Position numbers and translations under genes: made by a program. A model generated the notes under the pieces. The model saw nothing but the letters and a program-made list of their open reading frames with translations. It made no database searches and had not been told where the DNA came from. From Verticillium longisporum (taxonomy: Eukaryota > Ascomycota > Sordariomycetes > Glomerellales > Plectosphaerellaceae), in NCBI GenBank assembly GCA_019188255.1, contig JAETXT010000003.1, positions 3,968,001-4,032,000 on the forward strand: a stretch of 64,000 nt of DNA, in the 5' to 3' direction. Of the stretch, positions 11,836-23,602 are shown piece after piece. Each line of letters starts with the position of its first letter. The first letter of the stretch is position 1.

Positions 11836-13104
11836 CTACTCGGCTTTCTTGGCCGTCTCGCGAAGGGTGGGAGCGGTGCTGTCCGTCATAGATGTGCCCT
11901 TACTCTCGATATCGGCAGCCCACAGAGCCGCACCGACTGCAGGGAGGATGCCGTCAGCAATGAAATGACTGGAGTCAAGGGGACGTATGTAACTTACCCG
12001 AGTTGGTGAAAGTGAAAAACATGGAAGCAAAGGGAATCAGCTCGAGGGCTGTGGCAACAAGACCGAATCTGTATGGTGTGAGTAGGCAAGCAAGGCGTGC
12101 TCAGGCGGGCAAACGTACGCTGTGTAGGGTCCGGTGTGCTTCTTCAGCCACTCCCTCCGCTGTGACTCTGACCATTGTTTGAGCTGAAAGTACTGCGTCA
12201 TGTTAGGCAACGCTTCGGATTCAGGGGACACGATTCAAGAACGTACCCGTCCATGGACAATCTGGCCACGTCCTCGGGCCTGGATGAGAACGAACAAAAC
12301 AGTGCCGACAACAGGAATGAAGTTCAGGGGCAGATACATGATGTATCGGATGAGAGCTTTGGGGCTGAAGCGCTCAAAGGGGCTCTTCAGAACCTTGCCC
12401 AGCTTCTGCATAGGGTCTGAGCCTGGTTGCAGCTGTCGACCCTCGCGGACAATGTTATCGCTACCCCTGGCGACCAGAGTACCGTCAAAGGTGTCGAGGA
12501 TGGCATCCTGGAGAAGGTACGTGCGCGAGATCATGTTGATGATGGTGGAGCTCTCGTTGAGAATCAGGAGAACGGTGGTGAAGACGGCAAGCGGACCGTT
12601 GAAGAGGACGAGAACGGCAAACTGCGGCACGTAGGTGAATACGAACATGCCAGTGACGACACTGACGGACAGCAGAGCGTAAGGGCCAATTCGAGAGAGG
12701 AGGGGCTTCCAAAGGGAGCGGTGCGTCGCAAAGTAGAGAATTCCCTGTAAGAGGCTGTCAGAAGCGCTGGTGTTTCATGGGCCAGAGGAGTATCGTACCT
12801 TGAGGGGGTACAGGTATGCCCTACTCTTGGCGGCATCGCCTAGGAGGGTGGATGCATGGTCGTAGTCCTCCTTCCTACAAGCAGGACAAGTCAGTACATT
12901 GCGAGCTAAATTATCGAGCTCTTCGCAGGTCATTCTGAGCAGCTGGCGGCTGCCCGCAAGCAGTTGTTTGGGGGGGAGAACGTACAGAACTTCCTGGGCT
13001 CTCGCCTGGACCGAATCGGCGATGCGACCGCGGCTACGACTCTGGCCTTGACCCTGGGTGTTGGTCGAGTCGCTTTCGGCAACGCGGTTGGTTTCGTCGG
13101 ACAT
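11836..13104 (-). CDS. RRT8/UsgS-type membrane protein (EI24-like)
   Basis: Six-exon model: 13104-12986, 12874-12799, 12744-12247, 12192-12119, 12068-11998 and 11936-11836. The total is 939 nt, or 312 residues, in frame throughout. It encodes a multi-pass membrane protein whose landmarks match the fungal RRT8/LDS/UsgS group: AYLYPLKG at the start of the membrane part, YLPLNFIPVVGT before a loop, YFQLKQWS, then ELIPFASMFFTFTN and GAALWAADIE at the C-terminus. Yeast members localise to lipid droplets or the outer spore wall; the role in filamentous fungi is poorly defined. The 111-bp intron at 12875-12985 lacks an in-frame stop, so a 37-residue longer reading is possible. It has a GTACGT donor and a TACTGAC branch site, so I treat it as spliced. 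Confidence 0.8.
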
Positions 13105-13775
13105 TGTGCGCGTGCTTGTGTTTGGGGCGTGTTGAAGTTAGGTGAGACTGAGCTGAAAGGTGGCGGGGTTGATGGCAGATGAGTAACAAGCGATATCGCC
13201 AAAGGAGGAGAAGTGAGTTGATGTTTTCAATATTAAGAGGATGAGAGGACAAGAGGTCCGAAAGTAGCTACGCTCCTGTGACGAGACCGTGACGGGGAAG
13301 GAGCAGTCAGTGGAGGAAGCTGCCGCCGGAGCTGTGCAAGAGGCAGCTGCGACGGGCCTGGCTGCCAAGATTCCGCTTTTGGTGGGCTTTTGATGACGTC
13401 GATGTCTCTCGCTGTGCCTGTATCTGTGGCTGGACCGGTCCAAATGCTCCGCTTCAGCCACCTAAGACTAAGACCCCTCTGTCCATTGCTATCACATGAA
13501 AGCATCAATTTCACTCCTTGCAACCCCACCATTTCAAGAATTGAACGAGTTTTGCAGTGGGTCATCGCCCTCTCATCTATCATCTATGTTTCGGAGGAGC
13601 TCATCACTGGCATCTATCATCCTAGTCGCCGATCCTGATATCCAAGATGGCCAGGGTCGATGTCCCCCGCATAACCTCCACTTCCTGGATCCTAATCGAG
13701 CTCTGCCCAGAAGATCCTCCACCATCCCCCCTCCCGAAAGAAAAAACATGAAAATATGACCAGATCAGGCATGGC
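13105..13775. other. Intergenic, no supported gene
   Basis: Lies between the RRT8-like gene start and the GH31 gene end. Frames of about 110 codons exist but carry no recognisable features. Confidence 0.4.
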
Positions 13776-15867
13776 TCATTGCCGGACAAACACGGGCATT
13801 GTGTCGAGCGGCGTCTTAACTGTAGCCGTCTGGCCGCCCTCATATTCCAGCCCCTCAGCGTCCTTCCAGCGAACACCCTCCCCAGGGAAGTACACCTCCC
13901 GCGTTTGCTGCTTGGCCTGCAGCACCGGCGCGACAAGGTACTTGGGCCCGTACATGTACTGATCCCCGACCCGCCAGCACTTGTCTTCATTTGGGAAGTC
14001 GTAGAACAGCGGCCGCATCAGGGGATCGCCATTCTCGTGCGCCGCCCGGTGCAGCTCCCGCGTGTACTCCCGCATCGACTCGCGTAGCCGGAGGTACTTC
14101 TCACAGATGGCGTATACGTCCTCGCCGTACGACCAGACCTCGTTAGGACCCCCAGACAGGCAGTGACTGCCACCCGTTGTGCCCAGACGGGGCTGCTTGG
14201 GTTCTCGGTCGCCGTGGAGGCGCATAACCGGGCAGAAGGTCCCCCACTGGAACCACCGCACGAACAGCTCGCGGAATTCTGGGTCGTCCGGGTCACCTCC
14301 GTGAAAGCCGCCAATGTCTGTGGTGAACCAGGAGAATCCAGCAATACCCATGTTGAGGCCGGCCGCTAGCTGGTTCCGCAGGCTGCCCCAGCTCGACGCG
14401 ATATCGCCCGACCAGACGAGCGCGCCGTACTTCTGGGAGCCCGCCCATGCACACCGAAGGAGATTGACAATCTGCGACTCGCCAGACTCTTTCAGGCCTT
14501 CATAAAACCCGCGAGCAAACTCTGACGGGAAAAAGTTGCCGACGCTCAGGTTGGGGCCCAGGTGATACCGATAAATATCAAAGTCATACACGGAATATTC
14601 GGGTTCCGCTTCATCGAGCCAGAATACCTTGATCCCCTTATCGTAGTAGTTCTTTTTAACCGTATCCCAGACGAACTTGCGAGCCTCGGGATTTGTGGCA
14701 TCAAAGTGGATAGGGCCATGATGAGCTTCCATGGACATGCGCACACCGCGATCCTGCCGAATCAAGAACCCGCGACGTAAGCACTCGTCGTAGTTCTCAG
14801 ACGTCTTCTCCACAGTAGGCCACACGGAAACCATCAGCTCAATGCCCATATCTTTGAGCTCCTTCACCATAGCATCTATGCCACATTAGCAATGAGGTTG
14901 CCTCAGGTCATTGGCGAGACCGCTCACCTGGATCGGGCCAAAAGGTGGGATCGAACTTCCAGTCACCCTGATTAGGCCAATGGAAGTAATCAGCCACGAT
15001 CAGATCGATTGGCAAGTTCCTCTTCTTGTACTCGCGCGCCACTCCGAGCAGCTCATCCTGCGTCTGATAGCGTAGCTTACACTGCCAGAAGCCGAGACCG
15101 TACTCCGGCATCATGGGTACGCGGCCCGTGACCTGCGTGTAGGAACGCACAATTTCGGAAGGCGTCTCACCCGCTACGACCCAGTAGTCGAGCGTGTCGG
15201 TCGAGTAGGCTTCAAACGTCGTTGTCAGGCTTCCAAAGACGGCACGGCCGACGCCAGGGTTGTTCCAGAGAAAGCCGTATCCTAGACTCGAAAAGGCGAA
15301 GGGGACGGTTGCCTGCGAATTACGCTGCGCCAGTTCCAGGTCGGCCCCCTTGAGGTTGAGAAAGGGCTGCTGGTACTGACCCATCCCGTAGATGCGCTCC
15401 TCCGGGTCCTGCGACTCGAAACGCATGGTCAAGTGGTAGTCGGGCGAGCCGAGGCGAGGTTTCCACTCACGGGGCTGTATGCGCAGCGAGCTGCACTTGG
15501 GATCCAGAACATCGAGCCGGTGGCGGGCGTACTCCTCCAAGAGTATCTTGCCCGTCTCAATATTGGAGATGACAATCTTGCCGCGGCGGCTGATGTGTGC
15601 CTTGATGCGGCCATTGGTGATGGACGCCGAGCTGCTCTGGATATTGATGAGAGGGTCGGGGCTCTCAGTCGGCTTTTCCGTCAGAGCCCAGTCCCTATCT
15701 TGGAGCTTGGCCAGGCAGGTGGCCCTCACGCGGAGGGCATGCTCGCCCCAAGGTTCGATGTAAAGGATCTCGGCATCGTAACGGAATCCGAGCCGGCGGC
15801 CATCTTCGTTAGTGAAAGCTGGATCTGGGCGAGTGCCATACTCCTGATTGCCTGCCTTGGGCGCCAT
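13776..15867 (-). CDS. Glycoside hydrolase family 31 (alpha-glucosidase/alpha-xylosidase type)
   Basis: Two exons, 15867-14928 and 14875-13776, flank a 52-bp intron with a GTGAGC donor. The product has 679 residues. The N-terminal half is the beta-sandwich part of GH31. The catalytic TIM barrel contains FWLDEAEPE, whose Asp at about residue 401 is the expected nucleophile, and WSGDIASSW, whose Asp at about residue 471 is the expected acid/base. IVADYFHWPNQGDW and FSWFTTDIGGF are further GH31 landmarks. There is no signal peptide (the start is MAPKAGNQEYG), so the enzyme is probably intracellular and acts on imported alpha-linked oligosaccharides or glycosides. It is divergent to a sugar transporter starting at 17378, which fits uptake plus hydrolysis. 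Whether it prefers glucosides or xylosides cannot be decided here. The frame is intact. Confidence 0.92.
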
Positions 15868-17377
15868 GATGACTGCTTCAGTGGTGTTACAGTGAGTAAA
15901 ACTAAAGACCGAGCAAGCCTGATGAGGGGGAGGGACCGAGACTTTCAAGAACATTCAAATACTGAGCTCAGCACCCCTCACAAGACTGGCTCAAGTATCT
16001 GGCCCGTTGACCATTTCCCTGTTGCCGTCTCCATCCGCTCCCTGCCGGTCGTCCACCGTGGGGCACCGAAACCCGCCGGGGCCACGACAGCTTCGGAAAG
16101 CCGACGACAGACCCCACGACAGCACAGTATGTTGCTGACGGCCCAATCATGAAAGAAATTGTAGTATTTAGCCTGAATCCCTGATTATCGGGTTTCGTCC
16201 CGTCGCGGGACAAGTCGACCTCCGAGAGCTGGAGACGAAGGATCGACCCATTGTCTGTTATTGCTGCATAGCTTCAGAGAAAAATCACCTGAGAATTGAA
16301 CGAGTCGGATCTCGTCCGACGCCGAATCTGCACCGTATGCCAGCATCCCAGTTGACTGCCCGAAACCTTCGTCAAGTCACACCCCCGAAGGATTGCTTCG
16401 TGGGGGTCACTGGGGTCGCTGATTGCGGGGGAAGCTCTGATGGTTGGAGAAACGGGGTTGTTTTCGCGGGGATGGCAGCGGGGATAGCGGCGGGTATGGC
16501 ATCCCGTGAATGGACGGGCTGGGTAGTGTCGGGCAATGGCGTGTCCGGGTTGGTCTCCGGACTGCAGGATGACGATACGTTATGCCAACGCCCGTGTTGG
16601 AAGATGGTCCACAGGTCTTTAGACTCCGCGTCACCCTGGCTTTTGCTCCAGTTTCGGCGGAGTTGCGCTCTCTGGAGTCGACTTGCCTGGCAGAGCGGAA
16701 TGCCTCACCAGTCTACCGGTGGGGAGATAGGATGCGGATGGTACCCCATACCTACAGGGGCTTGCCAATAATGTAGCACTTTATCGGAAGACCGTATCAT
16801 GTCTTTCAAGCTCAGGTTCAATATGTTCAGAATATGAAGACTTCATGCTTCCTAAAGTGACGCACCATATCCACGGCCCTGAGCTGTTCCCACGCTTGAT
16901 GATAAACTCGCGGGAGATGCAAGAGACCTCTCCGTGTCGAATAAAGCTTTGAACCCGTGCCACAGAAATAGGACATTGTATGTACAAGCTGTCGTCGGTA
17001 TGTATGACACAGCCGCTTATCCGCCGTGACCTAGCCCCCACGGAGGGATCGGTTTAGCTAACATGCCGGGAGTCGTTGCTGTCGCATCCTTGCCTGATGT
17101 GCCTGTGAGACTGACCGCCGACTCGGGCTCTGCATACTCCGATCCGGCGGCTGTCTCGGAATTGCCCTCGACTGCAGCTCTCTTCGAAGGATGAGAGGGG
17201 GGATGATCATCTCCAGACTGGACCACGAGAGTCTCTTGATACACTATCGATTGACCCAGTTATAAAAGCCACCATACCTTCGTATCTGTGGACAAGGGCG
17301 ACAGCAGCGTCGCTATATTTTATTCGTTGTATACCCTGGTGTTCCTACATTGCAAGCTGGATTACATCGAAGACAGG
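15868..17377. promoter_or_regulatory. Divergent intergenic region of GH31 and MFS genes
   Basis: About 1.5 kb lies between the two divergent start codons and should hold both promoters. Short frames at 16781-17244 look spurious. One Gal4-type inverted repeat is annotated separately. Confidence 0.5.
16305..16319. promoter_or_regulatory. Candidate Zn2Cys6 binding site, TCGGA-N5-TCCGA
   Basis: A perfect 5-bp inverted repeat forms CGG-N7-CCG, the arrangement bound by many fungal binuclear-cluster regulators. It sits between the GH31 and sugar transporter start codons. Such sites also occur by chance, so this is a weak call. Confidence 0.25.
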
Positions 17378-19072
17378 ATGAAATCCGCACAAGACGCATC
17401 CCCCGAGGCTGAGCACGAGGACGACCTCAAGGCCAACCTGCGCTCACTCCAAGATGCTCAGGCTGCTACAACCGCAGAGCAGGAGACAACATTGCGCCAG
17501 GCTCTTCGTGAAAACTGGAAGGCTGCGCTCTGGTCAGCCATCATCTCGTTAACCATCGTCATGGAGGGCTATGACCAAAGGCATGGCTAAGACTCCCGTA
17601 TTCCCACAGAGCACAGCTAATATTGCAGCTGCAGTTTAATGTCAAACTTTTTCGGCTACCCAACCTTTCAGCGCAAATTCGGCTCATACGTATGTATGCA
17701 AACACTGAATATGTGCTCGGGACCTGCTGACCCCATCTAGTATCCTGAACAAGACACCTGGCAGCTCACCGGAGCATGGCAAGCCGGTTTACAGAACGGA
17801 ACGAATGCTTGTGTCATCATTGGCGGTTTCATCAACGGATGGGCATCAGCCAAGTTTGGATACAAGGTCGTCACGCAGGTTGCCCTCGCTTGCATGACGG
17901 GCTTCATCTTCATCTCCTTTTTCGCCGTCCGCATCGAGATGCTTTTGGTGGGACAGATGCTTTGCGGGCTGACTTGGGGCGTTTACGCCACAACAAGCCC
18001 TGCGTACGCTTCAGAAGTGTGCCCGCTGGCCTTGCGAGGTTACCTAACCGTCTATGTCAACTTGTGCTGGGCCATGGGCCAGTTTTTGTCGAGTGGTGTC
18101 CTGAGGGGCATGCTCCAGTACGACACGGAATGGTCGTGGCGTGTACCTATCGCGATCCAATGGATGTGGCCTGTTCCCATCATGATTGCCATATTTTTCG
18201 CGCCCGAGTCGCCTTGGTGGTTGGTCAAGAAAGGCCGTTATGAGGACGCCGAGAAGTCCTTGCTTGCTCTATCGAACCGCAGTCGTGAGCAAGCCCAGGC
18301 CACCCTCGCACAGATGCGGCACACCATCATGCTGGAGTCTAGCATTGAGTCCGGCTCGAATTATCTGGACTGCTTCCGCGGCACCAACCGTCGCCGAACG
18401 GAGATCTGCATGGTCGTCTTCGCCGGCCAGCAGCTGTCCGGCGCCGTTTTTGCGTATACACCGACGTATTTCTTCCTTCAAGCGGGTATCAGCACGGAAA
18501 ACGCCTTCACGATTGCTATTGGCAGCACAGCAATGGCCTTCATCGGTACGTGTGTCTCGTGGGTCCTGCTCACTTACTTTGGCCGCCGCACGCTGTATGG
18601 GACTGGTATCGCCATGGCGAGCTGCTCTCTCCTCATTGTGGGCATCTGCTCAGCGGCAACGACGGCGTCCAGAGCTCAGTGGGCACAGGTGGCCTTCGTG
18701 CTTGTGTGGAAGCTCATCTACTCAATGACGGTGGGACCAATCTGTTATGCCATCATCTCCGAAACATCGGCCGTCCGGCTCCGACCACAGACGGTAGTCA
18801 TTGCGCGCAACACATACGCCATGACACAGATCGTAGCTAACGTGTTGAACCCGTATATGCTCAACCCGATCGAGTGGAACTGGAAGGGCAAGGCCGGTTT
18901 TTTCTGGGCCGGCACTTCGGCATGTGTTTCGATGTGGTCTTACTTCAGGCTGCCTGAGACGCAGGGCAGGACTTATGAGGAACTAGACCTACTGTTCCAC
19001 GAGGAGGTCCCCGCTCGTAAGTTCAAGTTGACGCATGTCGACCCGTATGCGGAGCGGGTGACCGAGGCCTAA
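17378..19072 (+). CDS. MFS sugar transporter (maltose/alpha-glucoside permease-like)
   Basis: Three exons, 17378-17580, 17635-17689 and 17741-19072, giving 529 residues. It belongs to the sugar porter branch of the MFS. MEGYD opens TM1, the PESPWWLVKKGR motif follows TM6, and the PETQGRTYEELD motif ends TM12, as in fungal maltose and alpha-glucoside permeases. The cytosolic N-terminus is acidic and has no signal peptide. The first intron must be GC-AG: exon 1 ends CAAAG and is followed by GCATGG, because no GT donor keeps the frame and the unspliced frame hits TAA at once. The acceptor is doubled (GCAGCTGCAG), so a two-residue variant is possible. The gene is divergent to the GH31 gene, which suggests a shared role in alpha-glycoside uptake. 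It is intact. Confidence 0.88.
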
Positions 19073-19652
19073 AGAAAATCGAAGCAAAGTGTCCAGGTGA
19101 GGCGACTATCCGTCACAGGAAAGGCACCTCCGAAGGGCCAAAGGCAATCATTCGATCGAATTGACCTATGCGTACACTACCCGTGTCTACCCCTGAATTG
19201 CGTGCCGTGAATCCGAAATGCGGCGACAAGTGAACAATGGGATGACAGGAGAGAGAAATTAGGACCCCCGAAGCGAGCATTGGAGATGCGGGGTACCGAG
19301 TACCTGGCCAAAGTCGCCTCAGGCAGGTGCAGTCATCGTGGGTTAGGGGATCTCCCCCGCTCCTTCCCCCCCCTGGGTGGAGGCAAAGTACACCCCTTTT
19401 AAAGCAGGCACAGCCCAGCGAAGCAAGCAGCTTGGCTCCTTCCACAGCTTCCATAGCACATAGCACGCCGCAGGTGCCCCCCCTACAAGCACTTTCCAGC
19501 TCCACATCCCCGCAATGCGCCCCGCCAAACCAACCTCACATGCATCGTGTTCTGTGGTGTGAGTCGGTCGAAGCTATCGTGACCTACCTAACATCAACGT
19601 CTTCTTGTGGGCCAGGCAAACCTCAAGTCTCCCTACAAGCCAAGGCAGCACC
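19073..19652. other. Intergenic, no supported gene
   Basis: It lies between tandem genes on the same strand and presumably carries the promoter of the LanC-like gene. Nothing else is recognised. Confidence 0.45.
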
Positions 19653-20939
19653 ATGTCACAGCGACACATCGTCAATGATTTCAGCACACCCCTGGACTTC
19701 CCCCATCTCAAATCTCCAGAAACCCTGCTGCTATCCTCCCTCCAACGCATCCTCAACTCCTCTCCGCCGCAATCCACATACACCAAGGCTCAGCTCAGTG
19801 GCCTCTTGAGCGGCCATACCGGCATCGCATATCTTTTCCTTCAAGTCGCAACCTCCCTGCCCAAGCTTCATATCCACGGGTACCCAGCGCGCCACTGGGC
19901 GCAAGCCTACATCTCTGGCGCGCGAGGCCACCCCGCCCTTGAGCCAGGGAACTGCGGCATAGCGAGTGAGATCCTTGCTCATGCCGCCGTCCGCGCCTGC
20001 ATCACTAAGGATCTCGACCACGTGCGAAACTTTCTCGTCAGTTTACCGCAGGTGCTTGGGGCCGGCATCGTCGATCGCCCTACGTCGCCAGCGACCGAAG
20101 GCCAGCACCCGGAGTCCCGTCAGGCAGACCCGTTCCCTACAGACCTCTTCTATGGCCGCGCAGGCGCCCTCTACCTCCTTCGTCTCATCCGTCACTGGGT
20201 CCCGCAGTCCGCGCCGCTGGTCGAATACTGGATCGTTCTCCTGACCAACCGCATCCTATCAACCGATGATGACGGCAAAGGCAACTGGCTGTGGTCCGGA
20301 TCGCGCTACCTCGGCGCGGGCCACGGCGCCATTGGCATCATAACCCAGTTGGTTCTCACGACGCCGCCTCTGGCGCCAAGGTTGAGCGAAAGACTGGCCT
20401 CCCTGCTCGACATGCAGCTCGAAGACGGCAACTGGCCCTCCGTCGAGCCCGCTGACGGCTCTCGCATGAGTTCGCCCACCGAGGAGCCCGTCCAGTGGTG
20501 CCACGGCGCACCGGGCTTCGTGCTGTCCCTCCTCTCCTTGCGTCCCTTCTTCCCCATGCTGCGAGAACGCATCGACGTCGCCATAGAAAAAGGCCGCGCC
20601 CTGACCTGGGAGCGCGGCCTCCTGCGCAAGGAGCCGAGTCTATGCCACGGCATCCTTGGCAATGCCCTGTAAGCCCTCCCCTCATTAATGGCACACGTTG
20701 GGTCGTCTCTGACACGCACCTGTAGCATCTTTTCCCCAGGCCCGCAGAGGAATCATTTCCTCCGCCTGGGCACGCCCGAAAAGGTCGCCGAGGCCCGGCG
20801 CGCCGATGCCGATGTCTTCGCGCCAGCATCGTACGGGAAGGAGTGTGCCCTCCTGATGAGCTACGAACCGAGCGCCGCCTGGACGTGGATGGCGTGCCAG
20901 AGGCAAACTCCCAGATTCATCCTGTACAACGACATCTGA
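19653..20939 (+). CDS. LanC-like protein (LANCL family, fungal)
   Basis: Two exons, 19653-20668 and 20726-20939, with a 57-bp intron, give 409 residues. The family hallmark repeats of the alpha/alpha toroid are present: LSGLLSGHTGIAYLF near residue 50, FYGRAGALYLL near 167, GAGHGAIGI near 221, QWCHGAPGF near 281 and CHGILGNAL near 331. Cys283, Cys331 and His332 occupy the positions of the zinc ligands in LanC proteins. Bacterial LanC cyclises lanthipeptides, whereas eukaryotic LANCL proteins add glutathione to dehydroamino acids in damaged phosphoproteins; the substrate of fungal members is not established. No lanthipeptide precursor or dehydratase is visible nearby, so a LANCL-type role is more likely. 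The frame is intact. Confidence 0.9.
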
Positions 20940-21493
20940 AAGACTATCATGTCCACTTCGATTATCGTGCGAACGTGCGTGTGTGTGTGTGCGGGCAGGG
21001 GAATAGGAGGGGGATCATCTCGCGCGTGCGCACATATTTATACCCATGCGTAGGTGAACCAAAACGCAACCAGAGTTCCTGAGTAGGTTGAGAATACATG
21101 CCAGAAAAATCACTTTTGAGGCAGCTGGAGCATGCCCACATCGTTGACTTCAAACCTCCCCGTTCCTTTAGCACGTACGTTGTACTAAAAAATGATGAAA
21201 AAGGCAATATTCATAAGACGCAAAGTCTTGTTGCTGCACCTCTAAGCTGCTGATGCTGAAAACAATGAGTCCATCCATTGCTTGGCCTTAGGACATGTCC
21301 ATGTCCAGAAGACTCCATCCCAATCATTTGTCCTTGCGAGTCGACCCAGGGTATTCGGCCCCCATTGCGCCATGTCATGATGTGGCTGAACCACCTATTC
21401 CCATAGAAACAAACCACACAAATAAGAAAATGAAGATGAAACACTCAGTTGGAGAGTTGATCATGCCAATATTGAGAGGAGGATGTCTCTTCT
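20940..21493. other. Intergenic between convergent genes
   Basis: It contains a short GT dinucleotide run near 20978-20991. No coding frame is supported. Confidence 0.45.
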
Positions 21494-23602
21494 TTACCGA
21501 CTCCTGTCCTCATGCAAAGGATCACCAGAAGGAATTGTGGCCCCGAAATTGGCAGAGAGCCTGTTGAGCCAGGCCTCGGCACGGCTTTCTCGTCTGCCTG
21601 GGCTCGGCGACAGAATGCCCTGTTCAACATCTTCGTCGCGCCCCCCCGAGCTCGATGCCTGAGCAGCATCCTCGTCATCGCTCTCGTCGTGATACGGCTC
21701 GTACGTCGGCCCTGAGGACGAGCCCCGAGCAAGAGATCGCACAACGTCCCCTTTGCAGATGGGGCATGTTCGACGGCGTGTCGTCAGCCACGGTGTGCTT
21801 TGAATCTGTCAGCAATGCACACGTGCGCGGCGGCGTACATCTTTACTTACATGCAGTCCGCATGGAACTCATGGCCGCAGGGCAAGCTCATAACCTGGCT
21901 GACTCCGTTCTCATATTCCTCCAGACAGACCACGCATTCGACCTGACGGCCCATGTATTTCTTCAATTGACTAGGAGTGCAGCCCAAAGCCACCTGCCTC
22001 TCGGAGCGCGCCGTAGTGGTCGGTGTAGGGATGTTAGCTGCAGAGGTTGGGGCCAAATGGCTCTCCGAGACCGGAAGCTCCCCCGAACTCTGGAAGCGGA
22101 GGGCGGTGGGTCTATCAGGAACCTGTTGCAGGAGGGGTGTCGTTGGGCAAGATGATACTGGTGAGGGGGACCTGGGTGTGTGAATGGGCGAGGGAGCAAC
22201 CGTGTGATACGTTCGCACGGGAAGCTGCTCAACGACGGACTTGGGAGCCCTCCATCTTCGGCGGCGAAGGCGGGCTCGCAAAATGAGGATTGCGTACACA
22301 AAGGTCAATGTGACAAGCGGGCTGATGACCAGAACCAAGAGTGTATCAAAGAAGGGCGTTCCGTTATCTGATGGCGTGATTGTGACCCATAGACCATCGT
22401 GCGCCTGCAAGCTGCCCGCCTCTGGAGCATGTAGTTTCGGCATCGGTATGTCGCTGGTGGCCGTGTGTGCCAACTTGCCGTCGGTTCCACCGAACAGTAC
22501 CGAGACCATGTTGTCCTTTTCGCTTTGATGTTGGCTATCGTCGTATTGTCCGGCAGCTGATGCGAGGGGCTCAGAGTAGGATGCATCCACAGCTTCGGTG
22601 TGCTCGTCGTCCCAGCCGAAAAGTCTGCGTAACCAGTGCGTTCCGGCAGGTGAGAACGAACCTCCCCTAGTAAGGTCGCTCTTGAGGTGTCGCGGTCGGA
22701 ACTTGTGAGTGCTCGCGACCTTGCTGAAGTGCAGGCGCCTTTTATCTGTGGACTGAGGAAGCCTAAACGGATAAGCTTCCTCATCCTCGCCATCTCCAAT
22801 AACTAAGCTCCCCACATGGGCGAGGGAAGACAGAATCCGTGCAGTGGTTCGTGCTGTGAAAACCGAGGGAATGGTCACATTTGAGGTGTCTCCCTAGCAA
22901 ACATTTGGATGAGGGGTCCTCCTTTTTGGCTATCTCCCACAATGAGAGCGGAGGCACCTCTTCGTTGTGCCCACATGACTTTCTCCAGAAAACCACAACC
23001 GCCGCGACTGAGTAGTACGATGCTTCCAGAGATGTCGGCGGATTGGCGAGGCGGGTAGACACGGGCGTGGGCTGCGTTTGCCGCACGAGCGTCATTGCGT
23101 GACCTGGACCCGGCGAACGGCTGCAGCAGGTGCTCATCGGCATCGTCGAGGCCATCAAGGCTCCTCGTTGCTCCTACGTCGGGATTTGTAAGGCCTGCGC
23201 CAGGTCTCGTAAAATGCCATCCAGGTATATCGCTGCAGCCGAGCTCGGTTCCGCCGATGGTGTCTTCGTACTCGTCGCCAAAGTCGTCGTCGTCAAGGAA
23301 TGCGCTCCCGATCCACAAGCGGCCACTGAGGCCGTGGTGGGGCAACAGGGGCCCGAATGCGGCGGGCTGTGCCGGAAACAACGTGCTGTTGTCATCGGTC
23401 AAACTGATGACAGCATTCGGACTGAAAAGTGAAAAGCCTGAGTTGAATGAAAAAAGCTTGATACAGAGTTCTTTGGCATGCCCGCCATCTTGGCGGATAG
23501 CGCGGGTTTGGGTCGCTGTGCGATGGAAGTGATCGACCGACAGAAGAGGAACAGGCACGCGACGAAGAAGAGGACGAGGATAAGGATCCTTGGGGTACGC
23601 AT
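21494..23602 (-). CDS. PA-TM-RING E3 ubiquitin ligase, two apparent frameshifts
   Basis: Single-pass membrane protein with an N-terminal signal/anchor (MRTPRILILVLFFVACLFLF). A protease-associated (PA) domain follows, with ISGSIVLLSRGGCGFLEK and GGPLIQMFAR, then a TM segment (LLVLVISPLVTLTFVYAILI) and a C-terminal RING-H2. The RING ligands read CVVC, CGHEFHADC and CPIC. One intron (21798-21850) splits the RING. Such proteins ubiquitinate cargo on endomembranes. Two frame breaks are seen. One lies in an A6/T6 run at 23450-23455, between the anchor and PA exon parts. The other lies in a GGG run at 22892-22894 inside the conserved PA sequence. Adding one base at each makes the length divisible by three and restores family sequence, so residual sequence errors are more likely than pseudogenisation. 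Confidence 0.8.

Noticed and set aside
17017..17244. 75-codon minus-strand ORF upstream of the sugar transporter
   Set aside because: Ser/Thr/Glu-rich, no domain, and located in the presumed promoter; not supportable as a gene.
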